Shown: positions 19,067 to 29,729, counted from the first letter of the stretch. The stretch is DNA of 64,000 bases from Enterobacter asburiae (GCF_007035645.1 NZ_AP019632.1:3720001-3784000); one strand, 5' to 3'. Program-made: numbers and translations. The notes: generated by a model from the letters alone, not told the origin.

Positions 19067-20491
19067 TTATTTCTTCTTCGCTTTCGCGTTTGGCAGGTCG
19101 GTGATGCTGCCTTCAAACACTTCTGCCGCCAGGCCCACGGACTCGTGCAGAGTCGGGTGAGCGTGGATGGTCAGCGCGATGTCTTCAGCGTCACAGCCCA
19201 TTTCGATAGCCAGACCGATTTCACCCAGCAGCTCGCCGCCGTTGGTACCGACAATCGCACCACCGATGACGCGGTGAGTCTCTTTGTCGAAGATCAGTTT
19301 GGTCATACCGTCAGCGCAGTCGGACGCGATAGCACGGCCAGAAGCAGCCCACGGGAAGGTGGCGGTTTCGTAGCTGATGCCTTTCTCTTTCGCTTCTTTC
19401 TCAGTCAGACCCACCCATGCCACTTCTGGCTCGGTGTACGCGATAGATGGAATGACTTTCGGATCGAAGTAGTGCTTCATGCCGGCGATAACTTCAGCGG
19501 CAACGTGACCTTCGTGGACACCTTTGTGCGCCAGCATTGGCTGACCGACGATATCGCCGATAGCAAAGATGTGCGGCACGTTAGTGCGCAGCTGCTTGTC
19601 AACGCGGATAAAGCCACGGTCATCCACTTCCACGCCAGCTTTGCCCGCGTCGAGGTTTTTACCGTTCGGCACACGGCCGATAGCCACCAGCACGGCGTCG
19701 TAACGCTGTGGTTCGGATGGGGCTTTTTTGCCTTCCATGGAAACGTAAATACCGTCTTCTTTCGCTTCAACGGCAGTCACTTTGGTTTCCAGCATCAGGT
19801 TGAATTTCTTGCTGATGCGTTTGGTGAAGACTTTAACGATGTCTTTGTCGGCAGCCGGGATAACCTGGTCGAACATTTCAACCACGTCGATCTCTGAACC
19901 CAGCGCATGGTACACGGTACCCATTTCCAGACCGATGATACCGCCGCCCATGACCAGCAGACGCTTAGGAACGGTTTTCAGCTCCAGCGCATCGGTGGAA
20001 TCCCACACGCGTGGATCTTCATGCGGAATGAATGGCAGTTCGATTGGGCGAGAGCCTGCCGCGATGATCGCGTTGTCGAAGTTGATCACGGTTTTGCCGT
20101 TTTCGCCTTCCACTTCCAGGGTGTTCGCACCGGTGAATTTACCCAGACCGTTTACCACTTTCACTTTACGGCCTTTGGCCATACCCGCCAGACCGCCGGT
20201 CAGCTGAGTGATAACTTTCTCTTTCCAGGTACGAATTTTGTCGATATCGGTTTTCGGCTCGCCGAAGACGATACCGTGTTCAGCCAGCGCTTTGGCTTCT
20301 TCGATAACTTTCGCTACGTGCAGCAGCGCTTTAGAAGGGATACAGCCGACGTTCAGACAAACACCGCCGAGGGTGCTGTAACGTTCTACGATGACGGTTT
20401 CCAGACCTAAATCCGCTGCACGGAATGCTGCGGAGTAACCTGCCGGGCCTGCCCCAAGTACTACGACCTGAGTTTTGATTTCTGTGCTCAT
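19067..20491 (-). CDS. lpd: Dihydrolipoyl dehydrogenase (E3)
   Basis: FAD flavoprotein that reoxidises dihydrolipoyl groups of the pyruvate and 2-oxoglutarate dehydrogenases and of the glycine cleavage system, reducing NAD+. 474 residues. FAD motif GAGPAGY is near residue 13, the redox disulfide GGVCLNVGCIPS follows, the NAD motif GGGIIGLEMG is in the middle, and the C-terminal HAHPTLHE has the catalytic His-Glu pair. I chose the second of two adjacent ATGs, matching E. coli and giving better spacing to AAGAGG. A 175-base gap with an aceF terminator suggests lpd also has its own promoter. Confidence 0.97.
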   Translation of the reverse strand: MSTEIKTQVVVLGAGPAGYSAAFRAADLGLETVIVERYSTLGGVCLNVGCIPSKALLHVAKVIEEAKALAEHGIVFGEPKTDIDKIRTWKEKVITQLTGGLAGMAKGRKVKVVNGLGKFTGANTLEVEGENGKTVINFDNAIIAAGSRPIELPFIPHEDPRVWDSTDALELKTVPKRLLVMGGGIIGLEMGTVYHALGSEIDVVEMFDQVIPAADKDIVKVFTKRISKKFNLMLETKVTAVEAKEDGIYVSMEGKKAPSEPQRYDAVLVAIGRVPNGKNLDAGKAGVEVDDRGFIRVDKQLRTNVPHIFAIGDIVGQPMLAHKGVHEGHVAAEVIAGMKHYFDPKVIPSIAYTEPEVAWVGLTEKEAKEKGISYETATFPWAASGRAIASDCADGMTKLIFDKETHRVIGGAIVGTNGGELLGEIGLAIEMGCDAEDIALTIHAHPTLHESVGLAAEVFEGSITDLPNAKAKKK

Positions 20492-20635
20492 CATGACCTC
20501 TTAATTTATACCCGTCGTCCACCGGGTCGTTCTATCCGCCCGCAGTTTACAAAATTGTTAACAATTTTGAAACAACAAACGGCTCACGAATTGTCGCTTT
20601 CGCCAATAACCTCACAAACACCATGAGATTATCAG

Positions 20636-20664
20636 AAAAAAGCCGGCCGACTGGCCGGCTTTTC
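20636..20664 (-). terminator. Terminator downstream of aceF
   Basis: AGCCGGCC and GGCCGGCT pair around a 4-base loop right after the aceF stop, with a TTTTTT run on the minus strand. It would end most pdhR-aceEF transcripts before lpd; some read-through is expected. Confidence 0.88.
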
Positions 20665-20666
20665 GA

Positions 20667-22562
20667 TTACATCACCAGGCGGCGAATGTCGCTCAGCATG
20701 TTGTTGATGATGGTGATGAAGCGCGCACCATCAGCACCGTCGATCACGCGGTGGTCGAAGGACAGAGAGATTGGCATCATCAGACGCGGCACGAACTCTT
20801 TGCCGTTCCACACCGGCTCCATCGCGGACTTGGACACACCGAGGATAGCCACTTCCGGCGCGTTAACGATCGGCGCGAAGTGGGTGGTACCCAGGCCGCC
20901 GATGCTGGAGATAGTGAAGCAGCCACCCTGCATTTCGCCGGCAGTCAGCTTACCATCACGCGCTTTCTTGGAGATCACGGTCAGTTCACGGGACAGCTCA
21001 GTGATGCTCTTCTTGTTCACGTCTTTGAAGACCGGAACAACCAGACCATTTGGCGTATCAACCGCAACACCGATGTTGATGTATTTCTTCAGCGTCAGCT
21101 TCTGGCCGTCTTCGGACAGGGAGCTGTTGAAGCGTGGCATCTGCTCAAGGGCAGCGGCAACGGCTTTCATGATGAAGACCACTGGGGTGAATTTCACGTC
21201 CAGTTTGCGCTTCTCAGCTTCAGCGTTCTGCTGTTTACGGAACGCTTCCAGATCGGTGATATCGGTTTTGTCGAAGTGCGTAACGTGCGGGATCATCACC
21301 CAGTTACGGCTCAGGTTAGCACCAGAGATTTTCTGGATACGGCCCAGCTCCACTTCTTCGATTTCGCCGAACTTGCTGAAGTCCACTTTCGGCCATGGCA
21401 GCATGCCCGGGATACCGCCGCCAGCGGCTGCAGCTGGTGCAGCTTCGGCGCGTTTCACCGCGTCTTTCACGTAGGTCTGAACGTCTTCGCGCAGGATACG
21501 ACCCTTACGGCCGGTCCCTTTCACTTTCGCCAGGTTCACACCGAACTCGCGCGCCAGGCGACGAATCAGCGGGGTAGCGTGGACGTAAGCGTCGTTTTCA
21601 GCGAACTCAGATTTTTCTGCTTTAGCAGCAGGGGCAGCGGCTGGTTTAGCAGCCTGAGCCGGTGCAGCAGCCGGTGCTGGAGCAGCCGCGGCAGCCGGAG
21701 CTGCGGCAGGCGCAGCGCCTTCCACTTCGAAGACCATGATCAGAGAGCCGGTAGACACTTTGTCGCCGGTGCTGATCTTGATCTCTTTAACGGTACCCGC
21801 GAACGGCGCAGGCACTTCCATAGAAGCTTTGTCGCCTTCAACGGTGATCAGTGACTGTTCAGCGGCAACTTTGTCGCCCACTTTCACCATCACTTCGGTC
21901 ACTTCAACTTCGTCACCGCCGATGTCCGGTACGTTAACATCTTTCGCGCCGCCAGCAGCTGCTGGTGCAGCAGCCGGAGCCGGAGCAGCGGCCTGCGCAG
22001 GCGCTGCAGCAGGTGCAGCACCCGCCACTTCGAAGACCATGATCAGGGAGCCGGTAGACACTTTGTCGCCGGTGTTGATCTTGATCTCTTTAACGGTACC
22101 CGCGAACGGAGCCGGCACTTCCATAGAGGCTTTGTCGCCTTCTACGGTGATCAGTGACTGCTCAGCCGCAACGGTGTCGCCCACTTTCACCAGGATTTCA
22201 GTGACTTCAACTTCGTCACCGCCGATGTCAGGCACGTTCACTTCTTTCGCGCTCGCGGCAGCTGCTGGAGCAGCGGCGGCCGGAGCGGCTTTCTTCTCTT
22301 CCTGCGCAGGTGCAGCAGCTGCTGCACCGTCGGCGGAATCGAAAATCATGATCAGTTTGCCGGTCTCGGTTTTATCGCCAACAGAGACTTTGATCTCTTT
22401 AACGATGCCAGCCTGAGGAGACGGGACTTCCATAGAGGCTTTGTCGCCTTCTACGGTGATCAGCGACTGTTCAGCTTCAACTTTGTCGCCTACTTTGACC
22501 AGGATCTCGGTGATTTCAACTTCATCAGCCCCGATGTCCGGTACATTGATTTCGATAGCCAT
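20667..22562 (-). CDS. aceF: Dihydrolipoyllysine acetyltransferase (E2)
   Basis: Core subunit of pyruvate dehydrogenase that passes the acetyl group to CoA. The 631-residue protein has three lipoyl domains, each with the lipoylated Lys in GDKASMEVP (near residues 41, 144 and 245). Ala/Pro-rich swinging linkers join them. A peripheral-subunit-binding domain follows near residue 330 ([12 protein letters not shown]), then the catalytic domain ending with [10 protein letters not shown]. The three near-identical lipoyl repeats also show at the DNA level. It starts 14 bases after aceE. Confidence 0.97.
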   Translation of the reverse strand: MAIEINVPDIGADEVEITEILVKVGDKVEAEQSLITVEGDKASMEVPSPQAGIVKEIKVSVGDKTETGKLIMIFDSADGAAAAAPAQEEKKAAPAAAAPAAAASAKEVNVPDIGGDEVEVTEILVKVGDTVAAEQSLITVEGDKASMEVPAPFAGTVKEIKINTGDKVSTGSLIMVFEVAGAAPAAAPAQAAAPAPAAAPAAAGGAKDVNVPDIGGDEVEVTEVMVKVGDKVAAEQSLITVEGDKASMEVPAPFAGTVKEIKISTGDKVSTGSLIMVFEVEGAAPAAAPAAAAAPAPAAAPAQAAKPAAAPAAKAEKSEFAENDAYVHATPLIRRLAREFGVNLAKVKGTGRKGRILREDVQTYVKDAVKRAEAAPAAAAGGGIPGMLPWPKVDFSKFGEIEEVELGRIQKISGANLSRNWVMIPHVTHFDKTDITDLEAFRKQQNAEAEKRKLDVKFTPVVFIMKAVAAALEQMPRFNSSLSEDGQKLTLKKYINIGVAVDTPNGLVVPVFKDVNKKSITELSRELTVISKKARDGKLTAGEMQGGCFTISSIGGLGTTHFAPIVNAPEVAILGVSKSAMEPVWNGKEFVPRLMMPISLSFDHRVIDGADGARFITIINNMLSDIRRLVM

Positions 22563-22576
22563 TATTCTTTTACCTC

Positions 22577-25240
22577 TTACGCCAGACGCGGGTTAACTTT
22601 TTCTGCATCGATGTTGAATTTGGTGATTGCGTCCGCAACCACTTTCTTATCGATTTCGCCACGTTTAGCCAGTTCGCCCAGTGCTGCTACAACCACGTAA
22701 GAAGCATCAACTTCGAAGTGGTGACGCAGGTTTTCGCGGCTGTCAGAACGACCGAAGCCGTCAGTACCCAGAACGCGATAATCATCAGCTGGAACGTAAG
22801 TACGAACCTGCTCAGCGAACAGTTTCATATAGTCAGTAGACGCCACCGCTGGCGCGTCGTTCATCACCTGAGCGATGTACGGAACGCGTGGAGTTTCCAG
22901 TGGGTGCAGCATGTTCCAGCGCTCACAATCCTGGCCATCACGCGCCAGTTCGGTGAAGGAGGTCACAGAGTACACGTCGGAACCCACGCCGTAGTCTTTC
23001 GCCAGAATCTGCGCTGCTTCACGTACGTGACGCAGGATAGAGCCGGAGCCCAGCAGCTGAACTTTACCTTTGCTACCTTCGATGGTTTCGAGTTTGTAGA
23101 TACCTTTACGGATACCTTCCTCGGCACCTGCTGGCATTGCCGGCATGTGGTAGTTTTCGTTCAGGGTGGTGATGTAGTAGTAAATGTTCTCTTGCGCTTC
23201 ACCGTACATGCGCTGCAGACCGTCATGCATGATGACTGCCACTTCGTATGCGTAAGACGGATCGTAAGAGATACAGTTAGGGATAGTCAGAGACTGAATG
23301 TGGCTGTGGCCATCTTCGTGCTGCAGACCTTCACCGTTCAGAGTCGTACGACCGGAGGTACCGCCTACCAGGAAGCCGCGAGCCTGCTGGTCGCCTGCCT
23401 GCCAGCACAGGTCACCGATACGCTGGAACCCGAACATGGAGTAGTAGATGTAGAACGGGATCATCGGCAGGTTGTTGGTGCTGTAAGAGGTCGCAGCAGC
23501 CAGCCAGGATGCGCCTGCGCCCAGCTCGTTGATACCTTCCTGCAGGATCTGACCTTTCTCGTCTTCTTTGTAGTATGCAACCTGCTCACGGTCCTGCGGG
23601 GTGTACTGCTGGCCGTTCGGGCTGTAGATACCGATCTGACGGAACAGACCTTCCATACCGAAAGTACGCGCTTCGTCGGCGATGATTGGAACCAGACGAT
23701 CTTTGATCGACTTGTTCTTCAGCATCACGTTCAGGGCACGAACGAAAGCGATAGTGGTGGAGATCTCTTTGTTCTGCTCTTCCAGCAGCTGAGAGAAGTC
23801 TTCCAGCGCCGGCAGTTCCAGCTTCTCGGTGAAGTTAGGCTGACGAGCTGGCAGGTAGCCTTTCAGCGCCTGACGACGTTCGTGCAGGTACTTGTGCTCT
23901 TCAGAACCTTCCGGGAAGGTGATGTAAGACAGGTTTTCTACCTGCTCATCGGTCACTGGAACGTTGAAACGGTCGCGGATATAACGCACGCCGTCCATGT
24001 TCATTTTCTTAACCTGGTGAGCGATGTTTTTACCTTCTGCGGTATCACCCATGCCGTAACCTTTGATGGTATGGGCCAGGATTACAGTCGCTTTACCTTT
24101 GGTTTCGCGCGCTTTTTTCAGTGCAGCGTAGACTTTCTTCGGATCGTGACCACCGCGGTTCAGAGCCCAGATCTGCTCATCAGTCCAGTCTGCAACCAGT
24201 GCTGCGGTTTCAGGGTATTTGCCGAAGAAGTGCTCACGCACGTAGGCACCGTCTTTGGATTTGAAGGTCTGGTAGTCACCGTCAACGGTTTCGTTCATCA
24301 GCTGGATCAGCTTACCGCTGGTGTCTTTACGCAGCAGCTCATCCCAACGACCGCCCCACATGACTTTGATCACGTTCCAGCCAGCACCAGCGAAGATGCC
24401 TTCCAGTTCGTTGATGATCTTGCCGTTACCGGTTACCGGACCATCCAGACGCTGCAGGTTACAGTTGATGATGAAGCACAGGTTGTCCAGCTTCTCACGG
24501 GTTGCGATGGTGATCGCACCTTTGGATTCTGGCTCATCCATTTCGCCGTCGCCCAGGAAGGCGTAAACGGTCTGCTCAGAGGTGTCTTTCAGACCACGGT
24601 GTTCCAGGTATTTCAGGAATTTAGCCTGATAGATCGCACCGATTGGCCCCAGACCCATAGATACGGTCGGGAACTGCCAGAATTCAGGCATCAGTTTAGG
24701 GTGCGGGTAAGAAGACAGACCTTTACCGTGTACTTCCTGACGGAAGTTGTTCATCTGCTCTTCAGTCAGACGACCTTCCAGGAATGCACGTGCATAGATG
24801 CCCGGAGAGATGTGGCCCTGGAAGTACACCAGATCGCCGCCGTCTTTCTCGTTCGCTGCACGGAAGAAGTGGTTGAAGCACACTTCGTAAACGGTTGCAG
24901 AAGACTGGAAGGACGCCATGTGGCCACCCAGTTCCAGGTCTTTCTTGGATGCGCGCAGAACGGTCATGATGGCGTTCCAGCGGATTGCAGAACGGATACG
25001 ACGTTCCAGATCCAGATTGCCCGGGTATTCCGGTTCGTCTTCGACGGCAATCGTGTTTACGTAGTTGCTAGCCCCTGCACCTGAAGCAACCTTCACACCG
25101 CCTTTGCGGGCTTCAGAAAGCAGCTGATCAATCAGATACTGAGCGCGCTCAACACCTTCTTCACGGATGACCGATTCGATCGCCTGTAGCCAGTCGCGAG
25201 TTTCGATCGGATCCACGTCATTTTGGAGACGTTCTGACAT
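22577..25240 (-). CDS. aceE: Pyruvate dehydrogenase E1 component
   Basis: Thiamine-diphosphate enzyme that decarboxylates pyruvate and acetylates the lipoyl groups of AceF. The homodimeric 887-residue type is typical of gamma-proteobacteria and equals the E. coli length. The ThDP/Mg motif begins at [10 protein letters not shown] near residue 229 and ends at INCNLQ. The gene follows pdhR after 244 bases that contain an ERIC-type inverted repeat. Long antisense reading frames on the plus strand (for example 22718-25084) are shadows. Confidence 0.98.
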   Translation of the reverse strand: MSERLQNDVDPIETRDWLQAIESVIREEGVERAQYLIDQLLSEARKGGVKVASGAGASNYVNTIAVEDEPEYPGNLDLERRIRSAIRWNAIMTVLRASKKDLELGGHMASFQSSATVYEVCFNHFFRAANEKDGGDLVYFQGHISPGIYARAFLEGRLTEEQMNNFRQEVHGKGLSSYPHPKLMPEFWQFPTVSMGLGPIGAIYQAKFLKYLEHRGLKDTSEQTVYAFLGDGEMDEPESKGAITIATREKLDNLCFIINCNLQRLDGPVTGNGKIINELEGIFAGAGWNVIKVMWGGRWDELLRKDTSGKLIQLMNETVDGDYQTFKSKDGAYVREHFFGKYPETAALVADWTDEQIWALNRGGHDPKKVYAALKKARETKGKATVILAHTIKGYGMGDTAEGKNIAHQVKKMNMDGVRYIRDRFNVPVTDEQVENLSYITFPEGSEEHKYLHERRQALKGYLPARQPNFTEKLELPALEDFSQLLEEQNKEISTTIAFVRALNVMLKNKSIKDRLVPIIADEARTFGMEGLFRQIGIYSPNGQQYTPQDREQVAYYKEDEKGQILQEGINELGAGASWLAAATSYSTNNLPMIPFYIYYSMFGFQRIGDLCWQAGDQQARGFLVGGTSGRTTLNGEGLQHEDGHSHIQSLTIPNCISYDPSYAYEVAVIMHDGLQRMYGEAQENIYYYITTLNENYHMPAMPAGAEEGIRKGIYKLETIEGSKGKVQLLGSGSILRHVREAAQILAKDYGVGSDVYSVTSFTELARDGQDCERWNMLHPLETPRVPYIAQVMNDAPAVASTDYMKLFAEQVRTYVPADDYRVLGTDGFGRSDSRENLRHHFEVDASYVVVAALGELAKRGEIDKKVVADAITKFNIDAEKVNPRLA

Positions 25241-25279
25241 GGGGGTATTCCTTATCTATCTAATACGTTGATTTGTCTG

Positions 25280-25448
25280 GAACCTGTCCCATTGTGCTCT
25301 TTGTTCTTAATATTTCGGGTTATCTCTTTGTTGGCTGCGCTTTCTCACCCCGGTCACATAGTTCGCTATGCTCCCGGGGATTCGCGCGCTTGCCGCCGCG
25401 ATATAACCCGAACTATTTGAACAACCAAAAGCACAATAAGACAGGTTC
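25280..25448. repeat. ERIC-type element with long inverted repeat between pdhR and aceE
   Basis: The centre contains CTCACCCCGGTCAC and GCTCCCGGGGATTC, matching the two conserved ERIC halves. It is flanked by near-complementary arms: GAACCTGTC at 25280 pairs with GACAGGTTC at 25440-25448, and TCGGGTTAT at 25316 with ATAACCCGA at 25404-25412. The whole 169 bases can fold into one imperfect stem. It lies inside the pdhR-aceE-aceF transcription unit. Confidence 0.8.
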
Positions 25449-25484
25449 TGCGTTTAGTTGCCGCGCTCTAAAAGTACCTGGCGC

Positions 25485-26249
25485 TTAATCCTTTCGTTGC
25501 TGTATGCGGCGTAATGAACGTTCGCGACGCGATTGTTCACGGCTGCGGTCCAGCAAGATTTCCTCAATGAAAGCCAGATGTCGGTGCGACGCTTCGCGCG
25601 CCTGCTCCGGTTCCCCGGCCATTATCGCCTCGAATACTCGGGTGCGATGGTTGCTTACCAGTGGGAGCATGTCCCGACGGGCATACAACAATTCAAAATT
25701 CTGACGAACGTTCTGGGCCAGCATCGGCTCCATGCAGCGTAGCAGATGGAGGAGCACCACGTTGTGGGCCGCTTCGGTGACGGCGATTTGATACTGGACG
25801 ACGGCGCTGGACTCGGCGTCTAGATCGCCGGACTGCTGTGCCCGTTCAATGGCCTGATGCAGTTCGCGGATACGCACGCGATCTTCATCAGTGCTGCGAA
25901 GGGCGGCGTAATAGGCCGCAATACCTTCAAGCGCGTGACGGGTCTCAAGCAGGTCAAACTGGGATTCTGGGTGGTCAGAGAGAAGTTCTACCAGCGGATC
26001 GCTGAAGCTCTGCCACAGGCTGTTTTGCACAAAGGTTCCGCCGCCCTGGCGACGAAGCAGCAAGCCCTTTGCTTCGAGACGTTGAATCGCCTCACGCAGA
26101 GAGGGACGTGAAACGTCGAACTGTTTTGCCAGCTCGCGTTCTGGCGGAAGTTTCTCACCCGGGCGCAGAGTCCCTTCGAGGATTAAAAACTCCAGCTGCT
26201 GCTCAATCACATCAGATAGTTTTGGTTGGCGAATTTTGCTGTAGGCCAT
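25485..26249 (-). CDS. pdhR: Pyruvate dehydrogenase complex repressor
   Basis: GntR-family (FadR subfamily) regulator that represses the pdh operon and releases DNA on binding pyruvate. 254 residues. The winged helix is at about residues 10-75, with [28 protein letters not shown] as its helix-turn-helix. A helical FCD ligand domain follows. An exact PdhR palindrome lies 33 bases ahead of its start, so it controls itself and the aceEF genes behind it. Confidence 0.97.
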   Translation of the reverse strand: MAYSKIRQPKLSDVIEQQLEFLILEGTLRPGEKLPPERELAKQFDVSRPSLREAIQRLEAKGLLLRRQGGGTFVQNSLWQSFSDPLVELLSDHPESQFDLLETRHALEGIAAYYAALRSTDEDRVRIRELHQAIERAQQSGDLDAESSAVVQYQIAVTEAAHNVVLLHLLRCMEPMLAQNVRQNFELLYARRDMLPLVSNHRTRVFEAIMAGEPEQAREASHRHLAFIEEILLDRSREQSRRERSLRRIQQRKD

Positions 26250-26281
26250 ATTCCCTGTCTTACGCCTTTTTGCCCGGAGTC

Positions 26282-26298
26282 AATTGGTCTTACCAATT
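26282..26298. promoter_or_regulatory. PdhR operator
   Basis: AATTGGTCTTACCAATT is a perfect copy of the PdhR box (AATTGGTnnnACCAATT). It lies just upstream of pdhR, where bound repressor would cover the start of transcription. Confidence 0.93.
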
Positions 26299-26786
26299 TC
26301 TATTTCGTATCGCTAAAGTAACAAAGTATTCACCTTCTGTCCATATTGGTTTTGATTGAAATCAGTAAACCCTGCACATTTTAACAACCTTACAGAAATA
26401 ACGTTTCAGAAATGTAACTTTGCACAAATGAGTTGATTACTCCCAAAGAGGGAGTTTTAACCATAATGAAACGAGGGCTTTTGCAATCTGAAGCGATTCA
26501 ACAAGGCAAATAATGAAAATTCGCCCACTTATGGAGCATTTCTATTCTATAGGTTGGGTTAGGAAGAATGAGCGGGCCGATTTACAAATGCTTTCTTTTT
26601 ATTCAAGTCGTCATCACCCCTTCATAAAGCAGGTGCATTCGCAGGCGCTTACCACTATTCTTGCGCTTACGGAAGTCATGTCCGCTTTTTTCGGTCTCGT
26701 TAACCGTAAAGAAATAAATACAGAATATGGATTTTCATAATTACACACGCACAGCGTGAACATAACAACCACACACGAGGTTTCAA
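26299..26786. other. pdhR-aroP divergent intergenic region
   Basis: Nearly 490 bases between two divergent genes. The left end must hold the pdhR promoter and the right end the aroP promoter. One open frame (26513-26740, 75 codons) has no ribosome site and no recognisable product, and I treat it as chance. The region is AT-rich. The large gap is also present in E. coli as I recall. Confidence 0.6.
26705..26722 (+). promoter_or_regulatory. Candidate TyrR box upstream of aroP
   Basis: CGTAAA-GAAATA-AATACA fits TGTAAA-N6-TTTACA at nine of twelve positions and keeps the G and C that are invariant in TyrR boxes. It lies 65-82 bases ahead of the aroP start. E. coli aroP is repressed by TyrR through boxes in this position, so aromatic amino acids probably repress it here too. 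Confidence 0.45.
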
Positions 26787-28157
26787 ATGGAAGCTCAACA
26801 GCACGGCGATCAGCTAAAGCGCGGGCTTAAAAACCGCCATATACAGCTCATCGCACTGGGCGGTGCGATTGGTACCGGCCTGTTTCTGGGCAGCGCATCC
26901 GTTATCCAGTCAGCCGGTCCCGGCATTATTTTGGGTTACGCGATTGCCGGCTTTATTGCCTTTCTGATTATGCGCCAGCTGGGTGAAATGGTCGTTGAAG
27001 AGCCGGTCGCAGGCTCCTTCAGCCACTTTGCCTATAAATATTGGGGCAGCTTTGCCGGTTTCGCCTCGGGCTGGAACTACTGGGTGCTGTACGTTCTGGT
27101 TGCCATGGCCGAGCTTACCGCCGTCGGGAAATACATTCAGTTCTGGTATCCCGAGATCCCAACCTGGGCCTCCGCAGCGGCTTTCTTCGTCATTATTAAC
27201 GCCATTAACCTGACCAACGTAAAAGTGTTCGGTGAGATGGAGTTCTGGTTCGCTATCATCAAGGTCATTGCCGTTGTGGCGATGATCATCTTCGGCGGCT
27301 GGCTGCTGTTCAGCGGCAACGGCGGCCCGCAGGCAACCGTGCGCAACCTCTGGGAACAGGGCGGCTTCCTGCCTCACGGCATGACGGGCCTGGTGATGAT
27401 GATGGCCATCATCATGTTCTCCTTCGGCGGACTCGAGCTGGTGGGCATCACCGCCGCTGAAGCCGACAACCCGGAGCAGAGCATTCCAAAAGCCACTAAC
27501 CAGGTTATCTACCGCATTCTGATCTTCTATGTGGGCTCGCTGGCCGTGCTGCTCTCCCTGCTGCCGTGGACGCGCGTGACCGCCGACACCAGCCCGTTTG
27601 TGCTGATCTTCCACGAGCTGGGCGATACCTTTGTAGCAAACGCACTCAACGTGGTTGTTCTGACAGCAGCGCTCTCCGTTTACAACAGCTGCGTATACTG
27701 CAACAGCCGCATGCTGTTCGGCCTGGCCCAGCAGGGCAACGCGCCTAAAGCGCTGCTCAACGTCGATAAACGCGGCGTGCCGGTAAACACAATTCTGGTT
27801 TCGGCGGTTGTGACCGCGCTGTGCGTGCTCATTAACTATATGGCACCGGAATCGGCGTTTGGCCTGCTGATGGCACTGGTGGTCTCTGCCCTGGTCATCA
27901 ACTGGGCGATGATCAGCCTGGCGCACATGAAGTTTCGCCGCGCCAAGCAGCAGCAGGGCGTCACCACCCGCTTCCCTGCCCTGCTCTATCCGCTGGGCAA
28001 CTGGGTGTGCCTGGTGTTCATGGCGGCCGTGCTGGTGATCATGCTGATCACCCCGGGTATGGCGATTTCCGTCTACCTGATCCCGGTCTGGATTGCGATC
28101 CTTGGCGTAGGCTATCTCTTCAGCCAGAAAAGTCGTAATGCCATGAAAGCACACTAA
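26787..28157 (+). CDS. aroP: Aromatic amino acid transporter AroP
   Basis: Proton-coupled general uptake permease for phenylalanine, tyrosine and tryptophan in the inner membrane. 456 residues with 12 hydrophobic spans; the amino acid-polyamine-organocation signature GGAIGTGLFLGSA is near residues 25-38. The start ATG is preceded by ACGAGG. In E. coli its 3' neighbour is ampE; here a transporter-glycosidase pair lies between. Paralogue PheP would look similar, but location and length support AroP. Confidence 0.95.
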   Translation: MEAQQHGDQLKRGLKNRHIQLIALGGAIGTGLFLGSASVIQSAGPGIILGYAIAGFIAFLIMRQLGEMVVEEPVAGSFSHFAYKYWGSFAGFASGWNYWVLYVLVAMAELTAVGKYIQFWYPEIPTWASAAAFFVIINAINLTNVKVFGEMEFWFAIIKVIAVVAMIIFGGWLLFSGNGGPQATVRNLWEQGGFLPHGMTGLVMMMAIIMFSFGGLELVGITAAEADNPEQSIPKATNQVIYRILIFYVGSLAVLLSLLPWTRVTADTSPFVLIFHELGDTFVANALNVVVLTAALSVYNSCVYCNSRMLFGLAQQGNAPKALLNVDKRGVPVNTILVSAVVTALCVLINYMAPESAFGLLMALVVSALVINWAMISLAHMKFRRAKQQQGVTTRFPALLYPLGNWVCLVFMAAVLVIMLITPGMAISVYLIPVWIAILGVGYLFSQKSRNAMKAH

Positions 28158-28166
28158 GCCTCTCTC

Positions 28167-28194
28167 CGCGGCGCCTGCTTTTGCGGGTGCCGCG
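28167..28194 (+). terminator. Hairpin downstream of aroP
   Basis: CGCGGC-GCC-TGC pairs with GCG-GG-GCCGCG around TTTT, 10 bases after the aroP stop. The following TTGTTA is only a weak U tract. Confidence 0.55.
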
Positions 28195-28291
28195 CGTTGT
28201 TACCTCCCTCACACTTTCACGCCCACAGCCCATTTATCCATATCACCGCCCTGATACTGCAACGCATATATTCCTTTGCCAGCAAATAATT

Positions 28292-28315
28292 CTCTCCATA
28301 CCGTAAACCGGAGAG
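28292..28315 (+). promoter_or_regulatory. Hairpin that can mask the ribosome site of the sugar symporter gene
   Basis: CTCTCC (28292-28297) is complementary to GGAGAG (28310-28315), which is the Shine-Dalgarno sequence 6 bases ahead of ATG 28322. The pairing would hide the ribosome site. Whether it forms in the cell is not known. Confidence 0.4.
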
Positions 28316-28321
28316 CTGTCG

Positions 28322-29719
28322 ATGGATAACAACACACTGTCAGTAAAAGAAAAGATCGGCTATGGGATGGGCGACGCGGGATGCAACATCATCTTCGGTG
28401 CCATCATGCTGTTTGTTAACTATTTTTATACGGATATTTTTGGCCTCGCCCCTGCGCTGGTTGGCGTGCTGCTGCTTTCCGTGCGAGTGATTGACGCCGT
28501 AACGGACCCGATCATGGGCGCGATTGCTGACCGTACCCGCAGCAAATATGGTCGGTTTCGTCCATGGCTGCTGTGGATCGCTTTCCCCTACGCGCTGTTC
28601 AGCATTCTGATGTTCACCACACCGGAGTGGAGCTATAACAGCAAAGTTATCTATGCGTTTGTCACCTACTTCCTGCTCTCTTTGACCTATACGGCCATCA
28701 ACATTCCCTACTGCTCGCTGGGCGGGGTGATCACCAACGATCCAAAAGAACGCGTGGCCTGCCAGTCGTATCGCTTCGTGCTGGTCGGCATCGCCACGCT
28801 GCTGCTCTCATTAACGCTGCTGCCGATGGCCGACTGGTTTGGCGGGGATAACAAAGCCAAAGGTTACCAGATGGCGATGACCGTCCTGGCGCTGATTGGA
28901 ACCTGCATGTTCCTGTTCTGCTTCGCCACCGTGCGCGAGCGCGTGCGCCCGGCGGTACAGACCAACGACGAGCTGAAAAACGATCTGAAAGACGTGTGGA
29001 AGAACGACCAGTGGGTACGTATTCTGCTCCTGACCCTGTGCAACGTCTGCCCGGGCTTTATCCGCATGGCAGCCACCATGTATTACGTCACCTGGGTGAT
29101 GGGCCAGAGCACCCATTTCGCCACGCTGTTTATCAGCCTGGGCGTGGTCGGCATGATGCTCGGCAGCGTGCTGGCAAAAGTGCTGACCGACCGCTGGTGC
29201 AAGCTCAAGGTCTTCTTCTGGACCAATATCGTTCTGGCGATTTTCTCAACCGCCTTTTATTTCTTCGACCCGAAAGCCACCGCCACCATCGTGGTGCTCT
29301 ACTTCCTGCTGAACATCCTGCACCAGATCCCGTCTCCGCTGCACTGGTCGCTGATGGCCGACGTGGACGACTACGGCGAGTGGAAGACCGGTAAGCGCAT
29401 CACCGGGATCAGCTTCTCCGGCAACATCTTCTTCCTGAAGCTGGGGCTAGCGATTGCCGGGGCGATGGTCGGCTTCCTGCTCTCCTGGTACGGTTATGAT
29501 GCGGGAGCAAAAGCGCAGAGCGCGGACGCCATTAACGGGATCGTGCTGCTCTTTACCGTCATTCCCGGCATTGGATACTTAATTACCGCGGGTGTAGTAC
29601 GACTGCTGAAGGTGGATCGTGAAACCATGAAGCAGATCCAGTCCGATCTGGAAAAACGCCGCAACAACTATCAAGAGCTGAACGATTATCAGGAACTGAA
29701 AGCTGCTGAGACTAAATAA
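28322..29719 (+). CDS. GPH-family glycoside:cation symporter
   Basis: A 465-residue inner-membrane protein with about 12 spans, related to E. coli YicJ and YagG and to melibiose and xyloside carriers. Family marks include EKIGYGMGDAG at the N-terminus, DAVTDPIMGAIADRTRSKYGRFRPW after span 2, and DYGEWKTGKRITGISFSG near residue 350. It is followed after 10 bases by a GH43 glycosidase without signal peptide, so the likely cargo is a short pentose-containing glycoside (arabinosides or xylosides) that is cut inside the cell. No regulator gene is adjacent. Confidence 0.85.
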   Translation: MDNNTLSVKEKIGYGMGDAGCNIIFGAIMLFVNYFYTDIFGLAPALVGVLLLSVRVIDAVTDPIMGAIADRTRSKYGRFRPWLLWIAFPYALFSILMFTTPEWSYNSKVIYAFVTYFLLSLTYTAINIPYCSLGGVITNDPKERVACQSYRFVLVGIATLLLSLTLLPMADWFGGDNKAKGYQMAMTVLALIGTCMFLFCFATVRERVRPAVQTNDELKNDLKDVWKNDQWVRILLLTLCNVCPGFIRMAATMYYVTWVMGQSTHFATLFISLGVVGMMLGSVLAKVLTDRWCKLKVFFWTNIVLAIFSTAFYFFDPKATATIVVLYFLLNILHQIPSPLHWSLMADVDDYGEWKTGKRITGISFSGNIFFLKLGLAIAGAMVGFLLSWYGYDAGAKAQSADAINGIVLLFTVIPGIGYLITAGVVRLLKVDRETMKQIQSDLEKRRNNYQELNDYQELKAAETK

Positions 29720-29729
29720 GGAAAGCCGA

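Noticed and set aside
20667..22562. Strong internal DNA repeats of about 300 bases
   Set aside because: They are the three lipoyl domains of AceF, a normal feature of enterobacterial E2, not mobile repeats.
22718..25084. A 788-codon plus-strand open frame
   Set aside because: It is entirely antisense to aceE, which has full-length homology and all motifs. Strong codon bias in aceE leaves the opposite frame open.
26513..26740. A 75-codon frame between pdhR and aroP
   Set aside because: No ribosome site ahead of the ATG, no homology I recognise, and it runs through the probable aroP control region.
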